Notes under the pieces: generated by a model
Told to the model about the DNA's origin: nothing
The model's database searches: none
Seen by the model: only the letters and a program-made list of their open reading frames with translations
In this document: positions 24,076-32,415 of the stretch, piece by piece
Position numbering within the stretch: the stretch's first letter is position 1
Layout: the number at the start of each line of letters is the position of its first letter
Made by a program: the position numbers and the translations under genes
Assembly (NCBI RefSeq): GCF_014197035.1
Contig: NZ_JACIEU010000036.1
Location: 1 to 36,570 of the forward strand
DNA: 36,570 bases
Direction of reading: 5' to 3'
Source: Sphingobium scionense
Lineage (GTDB): Bacteria; Pseudomonadota; Alphaproteobacteria; Sphingomonadales; Sphingomonadaceae

Positions 24076-24728
24076 CGCGCCGTTCCTTTCGCGGCGCTTG
24101 GGGCCAGTCGGCTCTTTGGCCCATACTCGGTGAGCATGAGGCGCGTGCCGGACTGTTCGACAATGACGGGGGCGACGGTCAGACCCAGGCGTTGCTTGAC
24201 CCGCTCCTCGAGAATGTAGATCGCCCGGCCCGTCTTTTCGCTCAGGTCAATCGCGTCGCCATTCTGGCCCCCGAGTGCGGACAGCAAGATGAAGTCGCTC
24301 GTCCGGGCATTGCGGAGCGCCCAACCGAGGTCGCGCGGATGCACGATCACCAGGCGTTGCGGCAGCTTCACATAAGTCAGCGGATTGAACGTGAAGCCCT
24401 TGGGGTAGAGGGTCTTGCCGTCCGGCAGCTTGATGTCGAAATAGAGCGTGTAGAACGGAACGACGCTGCGCACCCGATCCGCGCTTGCGATATCCAGCGG
24501 AGCGGCCCTGAGGGCAGTCCATTTCTCGCGTGGACCGAAAGCCTTGCTCATGTCGGCGGGCAAGGTGGCCGCCTTGGCCTCGATCTCCGCCAATGCGTCC
24601 GGTTCCGCGATCGGCCATGTGCGCCCGATCCGGTTGGTGGCGGCGAAAACCTCACTGCCAGCCATCATCGCGATCAGCAGCAGACCGGTTCGTGCGGTGG
24701 CACCCCTGCAGCGGACATGGTCAATCAT
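24072..24728 (-). CDS. traW: TraW, pilus assembly protein
   Basis: A 218-residue secreted protein. The start at 24728 is chosen because GGAGG lies six bases before it; the ATG six bases upstream would be too close. Signal peptide TGLLLIAMMAGSEVFAA, then IGRTWPIAEPDALAEIEAKA, the typical TraW opening (G-x-x-WPIxE). Later YFDIKLPDGKTLYPKGFTFNPL and LVIVHPRDLGWA are family blocks, and the C-terminus contains VKQRLGLTVAPVIVEQSGTRL. TraW cooperates with TrbC and TraU in the periplasm. The methyltransferase remnant upstream overlaps its start by eight bases. Confidence 0.92.
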   Translation of the reverse strand: MIDHVRCRGATARTGLLLIAMMAGSEVFAATNRIGRTWPIAEPDALAEIEAKAATLPADMSKAFGPREKWTALRAAPLDIASADRVRSVVPFYTLYFDIKLPDGKTLYPKGFTFNPLTYVKLPQRLVIVHPRDLGWALRNARTSDFILLSALGGQNGDAIDLSEKTGRAIYILEERVKQRLGLTVAPVIVEQSGTRLMLTEYGPKSRLAPSAAKGTAR

Positions 24729-25089
24729 CGCCATCCTCCGGATAGAAGACCGCAAAGCCTTGCAGGCGAAGGCGAGTTCGCTCGACCATCACGGGATCGA
24801 TCTCGCAGCCGAGATAGCGCCGGCCGTTCAGGAGGCAGGCTTCGCCCACCGCTCCCGATCCGGTGAACCCGTCGTCGACAGGGCCTCCCGGCGGGCAAGA
24901 TGTACGGATGAGAATGGCGGGAAGTTCGGTAGGCCTTTCTGCCGGTAGACTCCTGCTGCGAACGCTGCTCAGGTCGATCACGGATGTCGCGATCCATGTG
25001 CAGTCGCCCACGAGGACGGTCGCTGAAGGGGTTCGGCTGTTGCCTGTCCCGACACGCAATGCGTTTTCGATCGGACGATCAGCGGCCAT
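24721..25089 (-). pseudogene. Remnant of a DNA methyltransferase, internally deleted
   Basis: The 122-residue frame from 25089 carries the two ends of a DNA N-4/N-6 methyltransferase without the middle. ATVLVGDCTWIATSV (23-37) resembles the start of such enzymes (VGDC...), and from residue 50 AERPTELPAILIR leads to DGFTGSGAVGEACLLNGRRY and LGCEIDPVMVERTRLRL, the end with the SAM-binding F-x-G-x-G loop. The DPPY-type catalytic motif and the region around it are missing, as after an in-frame deletion of about 100 codons. It cannot be a working methylase by itself. The gene is kept in frame between two transfer genes, perhaps only because its translation couples to traW. Confidence 0.6.
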
Positions 25090-25312
25090 GGCGTCGTCTC
25101 CAATGCGCTTCGGGCGGTTCGGGAACGCCGATGAGGGCGGTGACAAACGCCGCGAAGGCCAAAGGGGTCAGGATCCAGATCAGGAGGCCGGCATCCTCGC
25201 CCAGCGTCGGCGACATCAGCAGCAGCGCGCTCTGAATCATCATCAGGAGGAAGCCGCTGACGGTAAGCCGGACGGCCGATCGCGAGGGTGTGGAGGAGGT
25301 GAGGCCGTTCAT
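25079..25312 (-). CDS. Small membrane protein of the transfer operon, 77 aa
   Basis: A 77-residue protein with two membrane helices (LTVSGFLLMMIQSALLLMSP and LLIWILTPLAFAAFVTALIG) and a basic end. I do not recognise a family. Its start overlaps the stop of the preceding gene (ATGA) and its 3' end overlaps the methyltransferase remnant by 11 bases, so it belongs to the operon. In F plasmids trbI, a small inner-membrane protein, lies at the corresponding place between traC and traW; this or its neighbour could be the functional counterpart. Confidence 0.65.
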   Translation of the reverse strand: MNGLTSSTPSRSAVRLTVSGFLLMMIQSALLLMSPTLGEDAGLLIWILTPLAFAAFVTALIGVPEPPEAHWRRRHGR

Positions 25313-25644
25313 TTGCGCTTTCTCCTGCGAAGGCGCGTGATCAGCTTGGCCGTCCCGGCCGACAGGCTCAGCAGGAGCAGTCCGGTGGCAAGACAGGAGG
25401 CTGCGACAATCAGCGAGGCGCGCGCCACCATCATGGTCGGCTGCTTGAGGAAGAGCCCGGCGATCAATACGAGCAAGCCCATCATGACGGTCTCGATCAG
25501 CACGAGCCTGAAGCGCCAGAGGAAGGACTCAGCTTCGAACCGCTCAGCAAGCCGCTGCTCTACGATGACCTCTATCGCTTCGTTATCGGACCAGTTGAGC
25601 GGCAATTGATCGGGGTGCGGCGTGTAGCGTCCCATGATGGTCAT
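25309..25644 (-). CDS. Inner-membrane protein of the transfer operon, 111 aa
   Basis: A 111-residue protein directly after traC, with an overlapping start (ATGA at 25644; Met at 25635 is an alternative). The N-terminal 40 residues are soluble and acidic; then come two membrane helices (LVLIETVMMGLLVLIAGLFL and ASLIVAASCLATGLLLLSLS) and a strongly basic tail (RLRRRKRK) pointing to a cytoplasmic C-terminus. No family recognised. The position after traC and the topology suggest an accessory to the secretion channel. Confidence 0.65.
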   Translation of the reverse strand: MTIMGRYTPHPDQLPLNWSDNEAIEVIVEQRLAERFEAESFLWRFRLVLIETVMMGLLVLIAGLFLKQPTMMVARASLIVAASCLATGLLLLSLSAGTAKLITRLRRRKRK

Positions 25645-28157
25645 GCTCCCACTGGGCCGGACGCAGGAGGGACGCCCAAGATTTGCGCAGGATCGACTTC
25701 GGCGAGCCGGCAGATGGCTTCGAGCGGTGAAAGCCCCTGGCGCAACAACGCTTCGAAGGCGGCGACTTCGTCGGGCGCGGAGGTATTGATCCAGTAGGAA
25801 AAGGGATCCACCACGAGCCGGGCAATGCCGAGGCCCAAAGGCGAGTCGATGAAGACCTCGCTATAGTTGGGCTTGGAGTTGCGGACCGACTTCAGAAGAT
25901 CGAGTACGAATCCCGAATAATCCAAGATCTTGTTGTCGACGGCCCGGTCGTAGGTCGAACCCTGCAACAGGAACCGCGTCGCGGCATTTTCGAGGATGAC
26001 CTGACCGGTGCCCCCGAAAAGCGCGAGATCGTTCATGGACTGCAGCACGATCCCGAACGAGCCACGATATTTTCGCGCGCGGCGATAGCCCTGACCGAAG
26101 GCTTCGGCGAGACGGGAGAGATCCTGCCCGTCGGTCCGGGTCATGAACTGCGCGGCCTCGTCGCACAGCACGAAGCGCGGACGATCGCGCGCGGAAAGAT
26201 AGAGTTCCTGCGTGACCGCGTTCACCACCACCATCACGATGACGTTGAACAGGTCCGGCATCGCCTTCAGGCGCTCAAGTTCGAGCACCACGAATTCGTC
26301 GTTACGGATATCGAGCGTCGAAGGACCGTTGAAATAATGACCATAGGCGCCGCCCGATCCGAAATCGCGCAGGTTGAAGGCCAGTTCGCGGGCCGTCGGC
26401 ACGAGATGCTCGACCCGGTCCAGATCGTTTTCGACCAGCTCCGGATAGGTGCCCAGCCACTCGCGCACAGAATCGATCCCATGATCCGCGCGCCCCGTGT
26501 CGATCGTCCATTGCACGGCGGATTTCAGAAGGTTCCACTCCGAGGTCGTAACGCCCTTGCGGGTCGAGGCGTTCGCCATTTCCGCGACGATCGCCACCGC
26601 CATGGTAATGGCCGACTGCTTGTCGTCCCCGTCTAGTGCGAGCCCCATGTCGAAGGGATTGAGCACCAGATGTTCTTCGCCGATATCGATGTAGCGACCC
26701 GAGCAGAGCGTGCAGAGCTTGCGATAGCTGCCGCCTATGTCGATGATGCGGATGAGTGCTCCGCAGGCATAATATTGCTGGCACAAATTATTGAGAAGGA
26801 AGCTTTTGCCCGCGCCGCTCTCGGCCGACACGATGAAATTGTAGTTGTTGATCCTGGGATCGAAGAGGTCGAGCGTGACAAGCTGGCCCTTGCGCCCCGT
26901 GTACAGCAGCGCAGGGCGACCGCCGCCGCGGAAGTCGGTCTGGATCGGCGCCAGCAGCACGGCCGCTTTTACCGGCATGCGGAAGTCGCGCTCGAGCAAT
27001 CTCAGCGTCGTGCGGTCAGGATAAAGTCCGAACGGCAGGCTCATCACCAGCAACGTCGGATTGAGATAGCTTTCCTCCTGCATGGAGAAAGGCAGGGGCT
27101 CGCCCTCCCAAAGGCGCTTGGCCCGTGCTGCAAGATCACGGGCATGGGCACGGTCGCGGCCGAACACCCAGATGGTCGGGATGACACGGACGAATTTGCT
27201 GTTGCCGGCCTCGTCGAGGATCCAGCCGATCTCCTCGATCTGCTTGCCGACCTCCACTGCGAAGCTGCCCGCCGCTTTCTGGGCGGAGAGGATCTGCGCG
27301 CGCTTGTGGATTTCGAATTGCGAATGATCGAACAGGATGTTGAGCGTGTAGAGGAACGGCCCGCCGATCTGATCGCTGTCTTCCGACGCACCGCGCATTC
27401 CGCCCATCAGGCGATTGGCGCGCTCGGCGGTAATGCGCCGCGCGGGCGCTTTTGGCGTCAGGCACCGGGCCACCTGATTACCAAGAAACACCTCCGACCC
27501 CTCGAACACCAGGTCCGGGCCGGCATCGATGATTTGCTTGGCGATGGACGGCGCGCCTGCAGTCGTTCCATCCGAGAAGACGCCGGGCGCGGGATCGGCG
27601 ACACCGTTGAAGATGCGCCGGTAGAAGGCGACCATCTCCTGCGGAGGCAGGCGACGGATGCCGAGCTTCGAGAGCTGTTCCTCCACTTGCCGGCGCAGAT
27701 CTTCGCCCAACGGCCGCCGGGTCTTGATGGACAGCAGCGTGCGAAAATTACGGACCGGGATGCCATGCAGCGCTTTGAGACCATGGCGTCCCTCGCTCAG
27801 ATAAGCGCGGGTGTGCCGGGCCGATGCCTGAATCAGCGGATCGTCTCGGGTCTTCAGGTCCAGAAAGGCATCGAGCGCATCGTCGATCAGCGGATCGGCA
27901 AACGTATGGAGCTGGAGAACCGTCCCATCCGGGAAATGGATATTGAGCAGACCCTGAAGGGCTCCCTGAACATGGGCAAACATATAGGCGGTCGGGACCA
28001 GCTCCCAGGCATGACCCCAGGTATCGTCGATGCACAGAAATGCCTCTGTCTCGGCCTCCCAAGCGACGAGCGGGAGATAGTCCGAAAAGCTGTCGCGCCG
28101 CACGGCACTGCGGAGACGGGCATAGGTCAGCCCGCTGCTTGAGGCCCGCGCGCTCAT
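25641..28157 (-). CDS. traC: TraC, VirB4-type ATPase of the conjugation apparatus
   Basis: An 838-residue ATPase. The N-terminal TraC domain (about 30-420) includes PLVAWEAETEAFLCIDDTWG. The nucleotide-binding part follows with Walker A around residue 447 (VSAESGAGKSFLLNNL), and Walker B around residue 670 (FVLCDEAAQFM). TraC energises pilus assembly from the cytoplasmic face of the inner membrane. The length is near F TraC (875). The start overlaps the traV stop and the stop overlaps the next gene. All key motifs are intact. Confidence 0.95.
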   Translation of the reverse strand: MSARASSSGLTYARLRSAVRRDSFSDYLPLVAWEAETEAFLCIDDTWGHAWELVPTAYMFAHVQGALQGLLNIHFPDGTVLQLHTFADPLIDDALDAFLDLKTRDDPLIQASARHTRAYLSEGRHGLKALHGIPVRNFRTLLSIKTRRPLGEDLRRQVEEQLSKLGIRRLPPQEMVAFYRRIFNGVADPAPGVFSDGTTAGAPSIAKQIIDAGPDLVFEGSEVFLGNQVARCLTPKAPARRITAERANRLMGGMRGASEDSDQIGGPFLYTLNILFDHSQFEIHKRAQILSAQKAAGSFAVEVGKQIEEIGWILDEAGNSKFVRVIPTIWVFGRDRAHARDLAARAKRLWEGEPLPFSMQEESYLNPTLLVMSLPFGLYPDRTTLRLLERDFRMPVKAAVLLAPIQTDFRGGGRPALLYTGRKGQLVTLDLFDPRINNYNFIVSAESGAGKSFLLNNLCQQYYACGALIRIIDIGGSYRKLCTLCSGRYIDIGEEHLVLNPFDMGLALDGDDKQSAITMAVAIVAEMANASTRKGVTTSEWNLLKSAVQWTIDTGRADHGIDSVREWLGTYPELVENDLDRVEHLVPTARELAFNLRDFGSGGAYGHYFNGPSTLDIRNDEFVVLELERLKAMPDLFNVIVMVVVNAVTQELYLSARDRPRFVLCDEAAQFMTRTDGQDLSRLAEAFGQGYRRARKYRGSFGIVLQSMNDLALFGGTGQVILENAATRFLLQGSTYDRAVDNKILDYSGFVLDLLKSVRNSKPNYSEVFIDSPLGLGIARLVVDPFSYWINTSAPDEVAAFEALLRQGLSPLEAICRLAEVDPAQILGVPPASGPVGA

Positions 28158-28789
28158 GGGTGGCGCTCCGGAGAAGGCGGCGCAATCGTCGGCACCGCCG
28201 TGCCGGTCTCGGGCGCCGCTTCGCCGTCCGGCGCAACGCGATCGCGCACCTGGCCGAGGATAGGCGCCTGGCGCGCGCGGTCCGGCGCGCCCACGAGCGT
28301 ACCACCGACCACCCAGACCGGCTTGTCCACCACCGAATAGACATAGCGTGGCATGTAGAGACGGTCGGGACGCTGGCGATCGGCATAGGGCAGGATCAGC
28401 GTCCGGACGGTCCGCGCCGGCTTCAGCATCGGCGTCACCGGCGCTTCGACCAACCCCTGCAGTTCGCGATAGACGCTATCGCGGTAGCTGCCATAGGCAC
28501 CGCCGGTGCTTTCGCCTCGCGATCTCCCGCGCCCTCGACCGTCTCCGGTCCCCCGCAGCATCGCACGATCGTTCGTCACCTTGGGGTCCGACTTCGAAGT
28601 CGCGCCGGCCACCGCTTCAGCATAGGCCCTGTCAGGATGGATGCACTGACCGTGATCGTCATTCTTGCAGGAGAATTTCTCCGAATAGGGCGACATCATC
28701 GAGCCGACGGTCGCGCATCCCCCAAGGCCTCCGAGCAGAGCGAGAGGGAGCAAGGTTCGGTGAATGTACCGGTGTGCCAGCAGTCGCAT
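28154..28789 (-). CDS. traV: TraV, outer-membrane lipoprotein of the channel core
   Basis: A 211-residue lipoprotein started at the ATG at 28789. The signal sequence ends in a lipobox, LGGLGGCATVG, with the lipidated Cys25. Just after it comes the TraV signature, PYSEKFSCKNDDHGQC, with two Cys. The C-terminal half has LILPYADRQRPDRLYMPRYVY. TraV anchors the TraB-TraK core complex in the outer membrane (VirB7-like). It follows traB by 35 bases. The frame stays open a further 12 codons upstream, but that stretch has no signal-peptide features. Confidence 0.92.
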   Translation of the reverse strand: MRLLAHRYIHRTLLPLALLGGLGGCATVGSMMSPYSEKFSCKNDDHGQCIHPDRAYAEAVAGATSKSDPKVTNDRAMLRGTGDGRGRGRSRGESTGGAYGSYRDSVYRELQGLVEAPVTPMLKPARTVRTLILPYADRQRPDRLYMPRYVYSVVDKPVWVVGGTLVGAPDRARQAPILGQVRDRVAPDGEAAPETGTAVPTIAPPSPERHP

Positions 28790-28824
28790 GGCGGTATCTC
28801 CTGTAGACTGTGGGGGCGGCCGCA

Positions 28825-30129
28825 TCAGAATTTGCTCCCGACCGAGGGCTTGATCTCGAGGGCCAGGCCCTCCTGGATGACGACCACGACATCCTTCGCG
28901 GCACCGACCTCGACGACCGGCCCGGCTTGCCGGGCAAGATCGAGATAAAAATCGGTCAGCTTGTCCGATGATTTGGAGAGGCCCCCGGCCACGCCCGACT
29001 TGAGAGCATCGCCCGCATCCAGGCTGCGCACGCTGCCGAGCGCCGAGGTCGAGAGCCTTCCAAAAGTGCCCTCTACCGACTGGGAAATTCCGGCGATGGT
29101 GCCGGCGATGAACGAGCGGGCAAGCGTCGCGCCGGCACGGGTCACCACCTTGCCCGACAAGCCCTTCTTGCCGTCGGCATCGACAAAGAAGCCCTTGATG
29201 GCCTGATCGACAACCGCATGCTCGTCGAAGTCGACGCAGGAGATCGAGACGAGCTGGATCTCGACCCGCTCCTTGGCAAGGCTCCCGGTCGCGTTGCCGA
29301 TGACGAAGCAGCCCGCCAGATTGGCCTTGACCTCATTCGGCAGCACCGCCGGCGCCTGGACCCGCGCGATGATCGGCTCGGGATTACTGGTCGCGTCCCG
29401 GCTCGCCAGCGCGTCGATGCCCGTGAGCAGTCTCGCCTTCATGAAACCAGGCGGCAAATAGATCGTCCGCTTCCCTTTTTTTGACCCGGCCCCGCCGCCC
29501 GCGCTCCCTTCTTGTGCCGGTGCGCTTGTCGCCGCGCCGATCGCTCCAACCTGTCTCTCGGTCGGGGGCGCAGGCGGCGCAGGCGGAGCGGGCGGCGCGC
29601 TTGGCGGTGCCGGAATCTCATCCATCGCGCCCTTGGCCTCGGCCGGAGCGGGAGGATAGGCGGGTACGTCGCCGGGAAGGGCGGGGGGCAAATCCCCGTC
29701 ACCTCCCATGCTCGGCGAATTTCGACTGCCGGCTCCTGGGACAACCTTGCCTTCTTCGATCGCGGTCACGCGGTCTCCGAGCAGAGTTTGTCCATCGAGG
29801 ATCTTCTGAAGATCGCCCCGCAGCTTCACCTCGAGGCTGTCGCCGCGCAGGCCCGCGCCCATGTCGAGATTCGAGGCCTGCGGCGCTTTGGGCGCTTCCT
29901 CCCGACCGCTCCGGCTGGCCGTGTAGAGGCCAAGACCCAGCATCGCGATCGTCGAAATCACACCCAGCTGCTTGGCGCGCAGCTTCTGGTCCGACGTCAA
30001 TTTCGCCCATTGCGCAGGGAGGTCCAGCAGAGGCGGCGACGTCACAGACACATCCGTGGAATCCCCTGCTGCTGCCTGCGATGGTGCAGCCGGAGTCCGC
30101 CCTTCCGGTGTTTTTTCTAGCGCGCTCAT
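28825..30129 (-). CDS. traB: TraB, VirB10-like channel core protein
   Basis: A 434-residue protein of the TraB/VirB10 type. A cytoplasmic N-terminus of about 50 residues leads to one membrane helix (53-72, LGVISTIAMLGLGLYTAS), a short coiled coil (about 103-135), a Pro-rich periplasmic stretch of repeated PPAP units (about 160-190), and the C-terminal beta-domain (IYLPPGFMKARLLTGIDA, then GCFVIGNATGSLAKERVEIQL). It spans both membranes and forms the core with TraK and TraV. The start overlaps the traK stop (ATGA). Length is near F TraB (475). Confidence 0.94.
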   Translation of the reverse strand: MSALEKTPEGRTPAAPSQAAAGDSTDVSVTSPPLLDLPAQWAKLTSDQKLRAKQLGVISTIAMLGLGLYTASRSGREEAPKAPQASNLDMGAGLRGDSLEVKLRGDLQKILDGQTLLGDRVTAIEEGKVVPGAGSRNSPSMGGDGDLPPALPGDVPAYPPAPAEAKGAMDEIPAPPSAPPAPPAPPAPPTERQVGAIGAATSAPAQEGSAGGGAGSKKGKRTIYLPPGFMKARLLTGIDALASRDATSNPEPIIARVQAPAVLPNEVKANLAGCFVIGNATGSLAKERVEIQLVSISCVDFDEHAVVDQAIKGFFVDADGKKGLSGKVVTRAGATLARSFIAGTIAGISQSVEGTFGRLSTSALGSVRSLDAGDALKSGVAGGLSKSSDKLTDFYLDLARQAGPVVEVGAAKDVVVVIQEGLALEIKPSVGSKF

Positions 30130-30914
30130 GGCTGGGCGCTCCGGCGGACGACGATCAGACGCGCTGTCTCGCCCGGCGCCAAGGTCAATCGATCGAGGGT
30201 GATCGCGAAAATGTCGACACCAAGCGCGGCGTCGAGGAAATCACGCTCATCGATCGCGACTCCCGCGCTGGCGCGCACCAGATATTCACTGACCGACAGC
30301 CTCATGCCCTCGACTTCGAGGCGACGTCGCTCGTCCAGCGATGCGCCGGGCAGCCCGGCCAGGATCAGCCGCTCCCGGGAAGGGGCGACCTCGGAGAAGG
30401 AAGCGGGTATCCGATCCTGCAGGATCGCAAGAGCAATCCCCACCGCGCGTTCTTCTTCGACGAGCGGACCGAGCAGTGCATCGTTGGCGCGGGCACGCTG
30501 CGCCCCGCCGGGTACGAGGGTCACCGTCTGTGCCGGAATGTCGGCCGGTTCGGCATAAAGCGGGTAGATCGCGCCGTTGCAGGAAACGAAGAATTCCGAT
30601 GGCGTCGTCACATATGTTCGCGACTTCGCGCCGCCCCAAGCGGCATCCTCGGTTTCCAGGACCAGGAATTTGATCCAGGCGTCCGAGCCACCACGCTCGA
30701 CCGCAAGCCCCTTTTCGGCGGAGAATTTCACATCCTCGATCTCGCCGCCCACACACACGACATGATTGACGTCGCGGTTGGAGAGGCGGATGCGGCTCGT
30801 TTGATCGGGAAGCGCCGCGATCGATTGGGCGAGAGCTGGAACAGCGGCGACGAGAGACGCGACCATCGCGCCCGTGAGGCAGCCAAGCCTCGCGAGACTA
30901 GCGGACTTCGGCAC
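30126..30914 (-). CDS. traK: TraK, secretin-like channel core protein
   Basis: A 262-residue secreted protein with a GTG start at 30914, behind GAGGAG. Signal peptide GAMVASLVAAVPALAQS. The mature part has the TraK/VirB9-like opening (RIRLSNRDVNHVVCVGGEIEDVKFSAEKG) and VTTPSEFFVSCNGAIYPLYAEP, as in F TraK; the C-terminal domain follows after a linker. It forms the outer part of the core complex with TraB and TraV. It overlaps traE by 17 bases and traB by four. Confidence 0.92.
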   Translation of the reverse strand: MPKSASLARLGCLTGAMVASLVAAVPALAQSIAALPDQTSRIRLSNRDVNHVVCVGGEIEDVKFSAEKGLAVERGGSDAWIKFLVLETEDAAWGGAKSRTYVTTPSEFFVSCNGAIYPLYAEPADIPAQTVTLVPGGAQRARANDALLGPLVEEERAVGIALAILQDRIPASFSEVAPSRERLILAGLPGASLDERRRLEVEGMRLSVSEYLVRASAGVAIDERDFLDAALGVDIFAITLDRLTLAPGETARLIVVRRSAQP

Positions 30915-31533
30915 TGAAATTCTCCTCCTGCAGGGCGATCAGCCAGAAGCGACCGTTCTCGAGCGCGTATCGGATGCGCAAATTGCCCCGGAACTTGCGG
31001 ATGACGCCGCCGATCACGCGCACCTTTTCGACGGGCACGAGGATCTCGCTGCCCGACCATGTGACCGGCTGGTCGCCCCGGATGTAGGTCGCGATCGAGA
31101 GCGTGGGATTGTTGCGAAGCTCGTCCAGCAGCCGATTGAGGCTATCGCGCAAGCCGTTGTAGGCGCTCGGATGAACGATCCTGAGCAGTTCCTGGAACTG
31201 CCGATCGGCCGAGTAGGCCGAATAGGTGCCGACGAGCCCGACGATGTTGAACGTTACCGAGCGAAGGTAACCCTCCGATGGCTTGTTGCCGGTCACATAA
31301 AGGTCGCCGTCCGCGCCGAACGGGACGATCACGGTACGTGTGTTCTGGTTCGAGCTGTAGATGACCGTACCCAGCACCGCGGTGATGCCGAACAGGCCGG
31401 CGATCGCGATCTTCAGAAGCCGGTTCTCTTCGAAGAGGTTCGCGGAGCCCTGCAGATAGCGGTGAAGATGCCAGCTCGGACGGGTGTCGCCGATCATGTC
31501 TTCCTGCGCCTTGCGTCGAAAGGGATGGGCCAT
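30898..31533 (-). CDS. traE: TraE, VirB5/VirB8-region pilus assembly protein
   Basis: A 211-residue protein from the ATG at 31533; a GTG at 31542 overlapping the traL stop is an alternative giving three more residues. One membrane helix near the N-terminus (LLKIAIAGLFGITAVLGTVIYSS) precedes a periplasmic domain of the TraE type (RTVIVPFGADGDLYVTGNKPSEGYLRSVTF, ending RYALENGRFWLIALQEEN). TraE is an inner-membrane protein with a VirB8-like periplasmic fold. The gene order L-E-K-B-V is the classical F order. Confidence 0.93.
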   Translation of the reverse strand: MAHPFRRKAQEDMIGDTRPSWHLHRYLQGSANLFEENRLLKIAIAGLFGITAVLGTVIYSSNQNTRTVIVPFGADGDLYVTGNKPSEGYLRSVTFNIVGLVGTYSAYSADRQFQELLRIVHPSAYNGLRDSLNRLLDELRNNPTLSIATYIRGDQPVTWSGSEILVPVEKVRVIGGVIRKFRGNLRIRYALENGRFWLIALQEENFSAEVR

Positions 31534-31538
31534 CGCTC

Positions 31539-31805
31539 TCACTCGAAGAAGCGGGTCTGGGTCGGACCCGGATAGTTGCGGAAGCGGGCAAGGCCCCAGC
31601 GCCAGGCCAGATGCGGGATGAACCCGCGCGGCTTGCTGCGCTTCCAGGGAATGAAGAGAAGAAGAGCGCCGATGAGCGTCCAGCCGATCAGCCCGCCAAC
31701 GATGACCGCAACGAAAATCGTGGCCATGACGACGATGAACTCCTGACTGTCGAACCAGAGGATCTGGACCGGTCGGTGCAGGAACTGGGGCAGACGTTCG
31801 TCCAC
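31539..31805 (-). CDS. traL: TraL, small pilus assembly protein
   Basis: An 88-residue protein with a GTG start at 31805, preceded by AGGAAGA. It has the TraL pattern: LPQFLHRPVQILWFDSQEF, then the hydrophobic VVMATIFVAVIVGGLIGWTLIGALLLFIPW, and a basic end with RGFIPHLAWRWGL. TraL proteins are small inner-membrane factors for pilus assembly (VirB3-like). It follows the pilin gene by about 107 bases. Confidence 0.92.
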   Translation of the reverse strand: MDERLPQFLHRPVQILWFDSQEFIVVMATIFVAVIVGGLIGWTLIGALLLFIPWKRSKPRGFIPHLAWRWGLARFRNYPGPTQTRFFE

Positions 31806-31912
31806 GCTCTTCTTCCTTGCTTCACCACGCCGATGGGCGTGGTCTTCGGAAGGTGCCCATCACCTTCCGTTCGATTGGTCGGCGGCCGGCCAGCCGGTCG
31901 ACCGGCCGGTCT

Positions 31913-32230
31913 TCAGATCACCATGCCGAAGGTCTGGAGGATCGAATCCGCCTTGATGAGGCAGACCGCCGCCACGATCGTCGGGATGCCGATCATGATG
32001 TTCGAGAAGAGCCGCGAGACGCCGAACAGGAAGGCGGCCACGCCGCCCACGAAGCCGAGCGGGCCCTTTACCCCCTGGTTCACGACGATGTCGTAGATGT
32101 CGTACCCCAGGTCGCCGGCGGCGGGAGCCGCGAACGCATGGGCCACACCGGCTGCAGCGAACGCGGCCAGGAGGAAAAGGACCGCCGCGTCGATCGTGCG
32201 GAACGTCCTTCCCCGGATCAAAGTCAACAT
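31913..32230 (-). CDS. traA: TraA-type pilin
   Basis: A 105-residue pilin precursor from the ATG at 32230. A long hydrophobic leader (IDAAVLFLLAAFAAAGVAHAF) is followed by about 65 mature residues with two membrane helices (PLGFVGGVAAFLFGVSRLF and IMIGIPTIVAAVCLIKADSIL) linked by a short polar turn, as in F TraA and VirB2. The frame stays open upstream to 32413, but that part has no coding character. It is the major pilus subunit; the S26 peptidase downstream may process it. It precedes traL as in F. Confidence 0.85.
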   Translation of the reverse strand: MLTLIRGRTFRTIDAAVLFLLAAFAAAGVAHAFAAPAAGDLGYDIYDIVVNQGVKGPLGFVGGVAAFLFGVSRLFSNIMIGIPTIVAAVCLIKADSILQTFGMVI

Positions 32231-32415
32231 ATGCAGTCTCCTTGTCATCAATGGAGCCGTCCGGATCATGCTTTGCCGGTACCGATCGAGGTCGTGTCCG
32301 GCCGGCGATGGCGTTGGACGACCCCTGGAGGTGCGCTCCCGCCGGCATTCCGGTCCTCGCGGACGCTCAGGCGAGCGAGCACGGGCGAGGTCCGCCAAAT
32401 ACGAAAGGGGCACTC

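Noticed and set aside
26670..28142. 490-residue plus-strand open frame opposite traC
   Set aside because: Shadow of traC; no start signal and no domain pattern.
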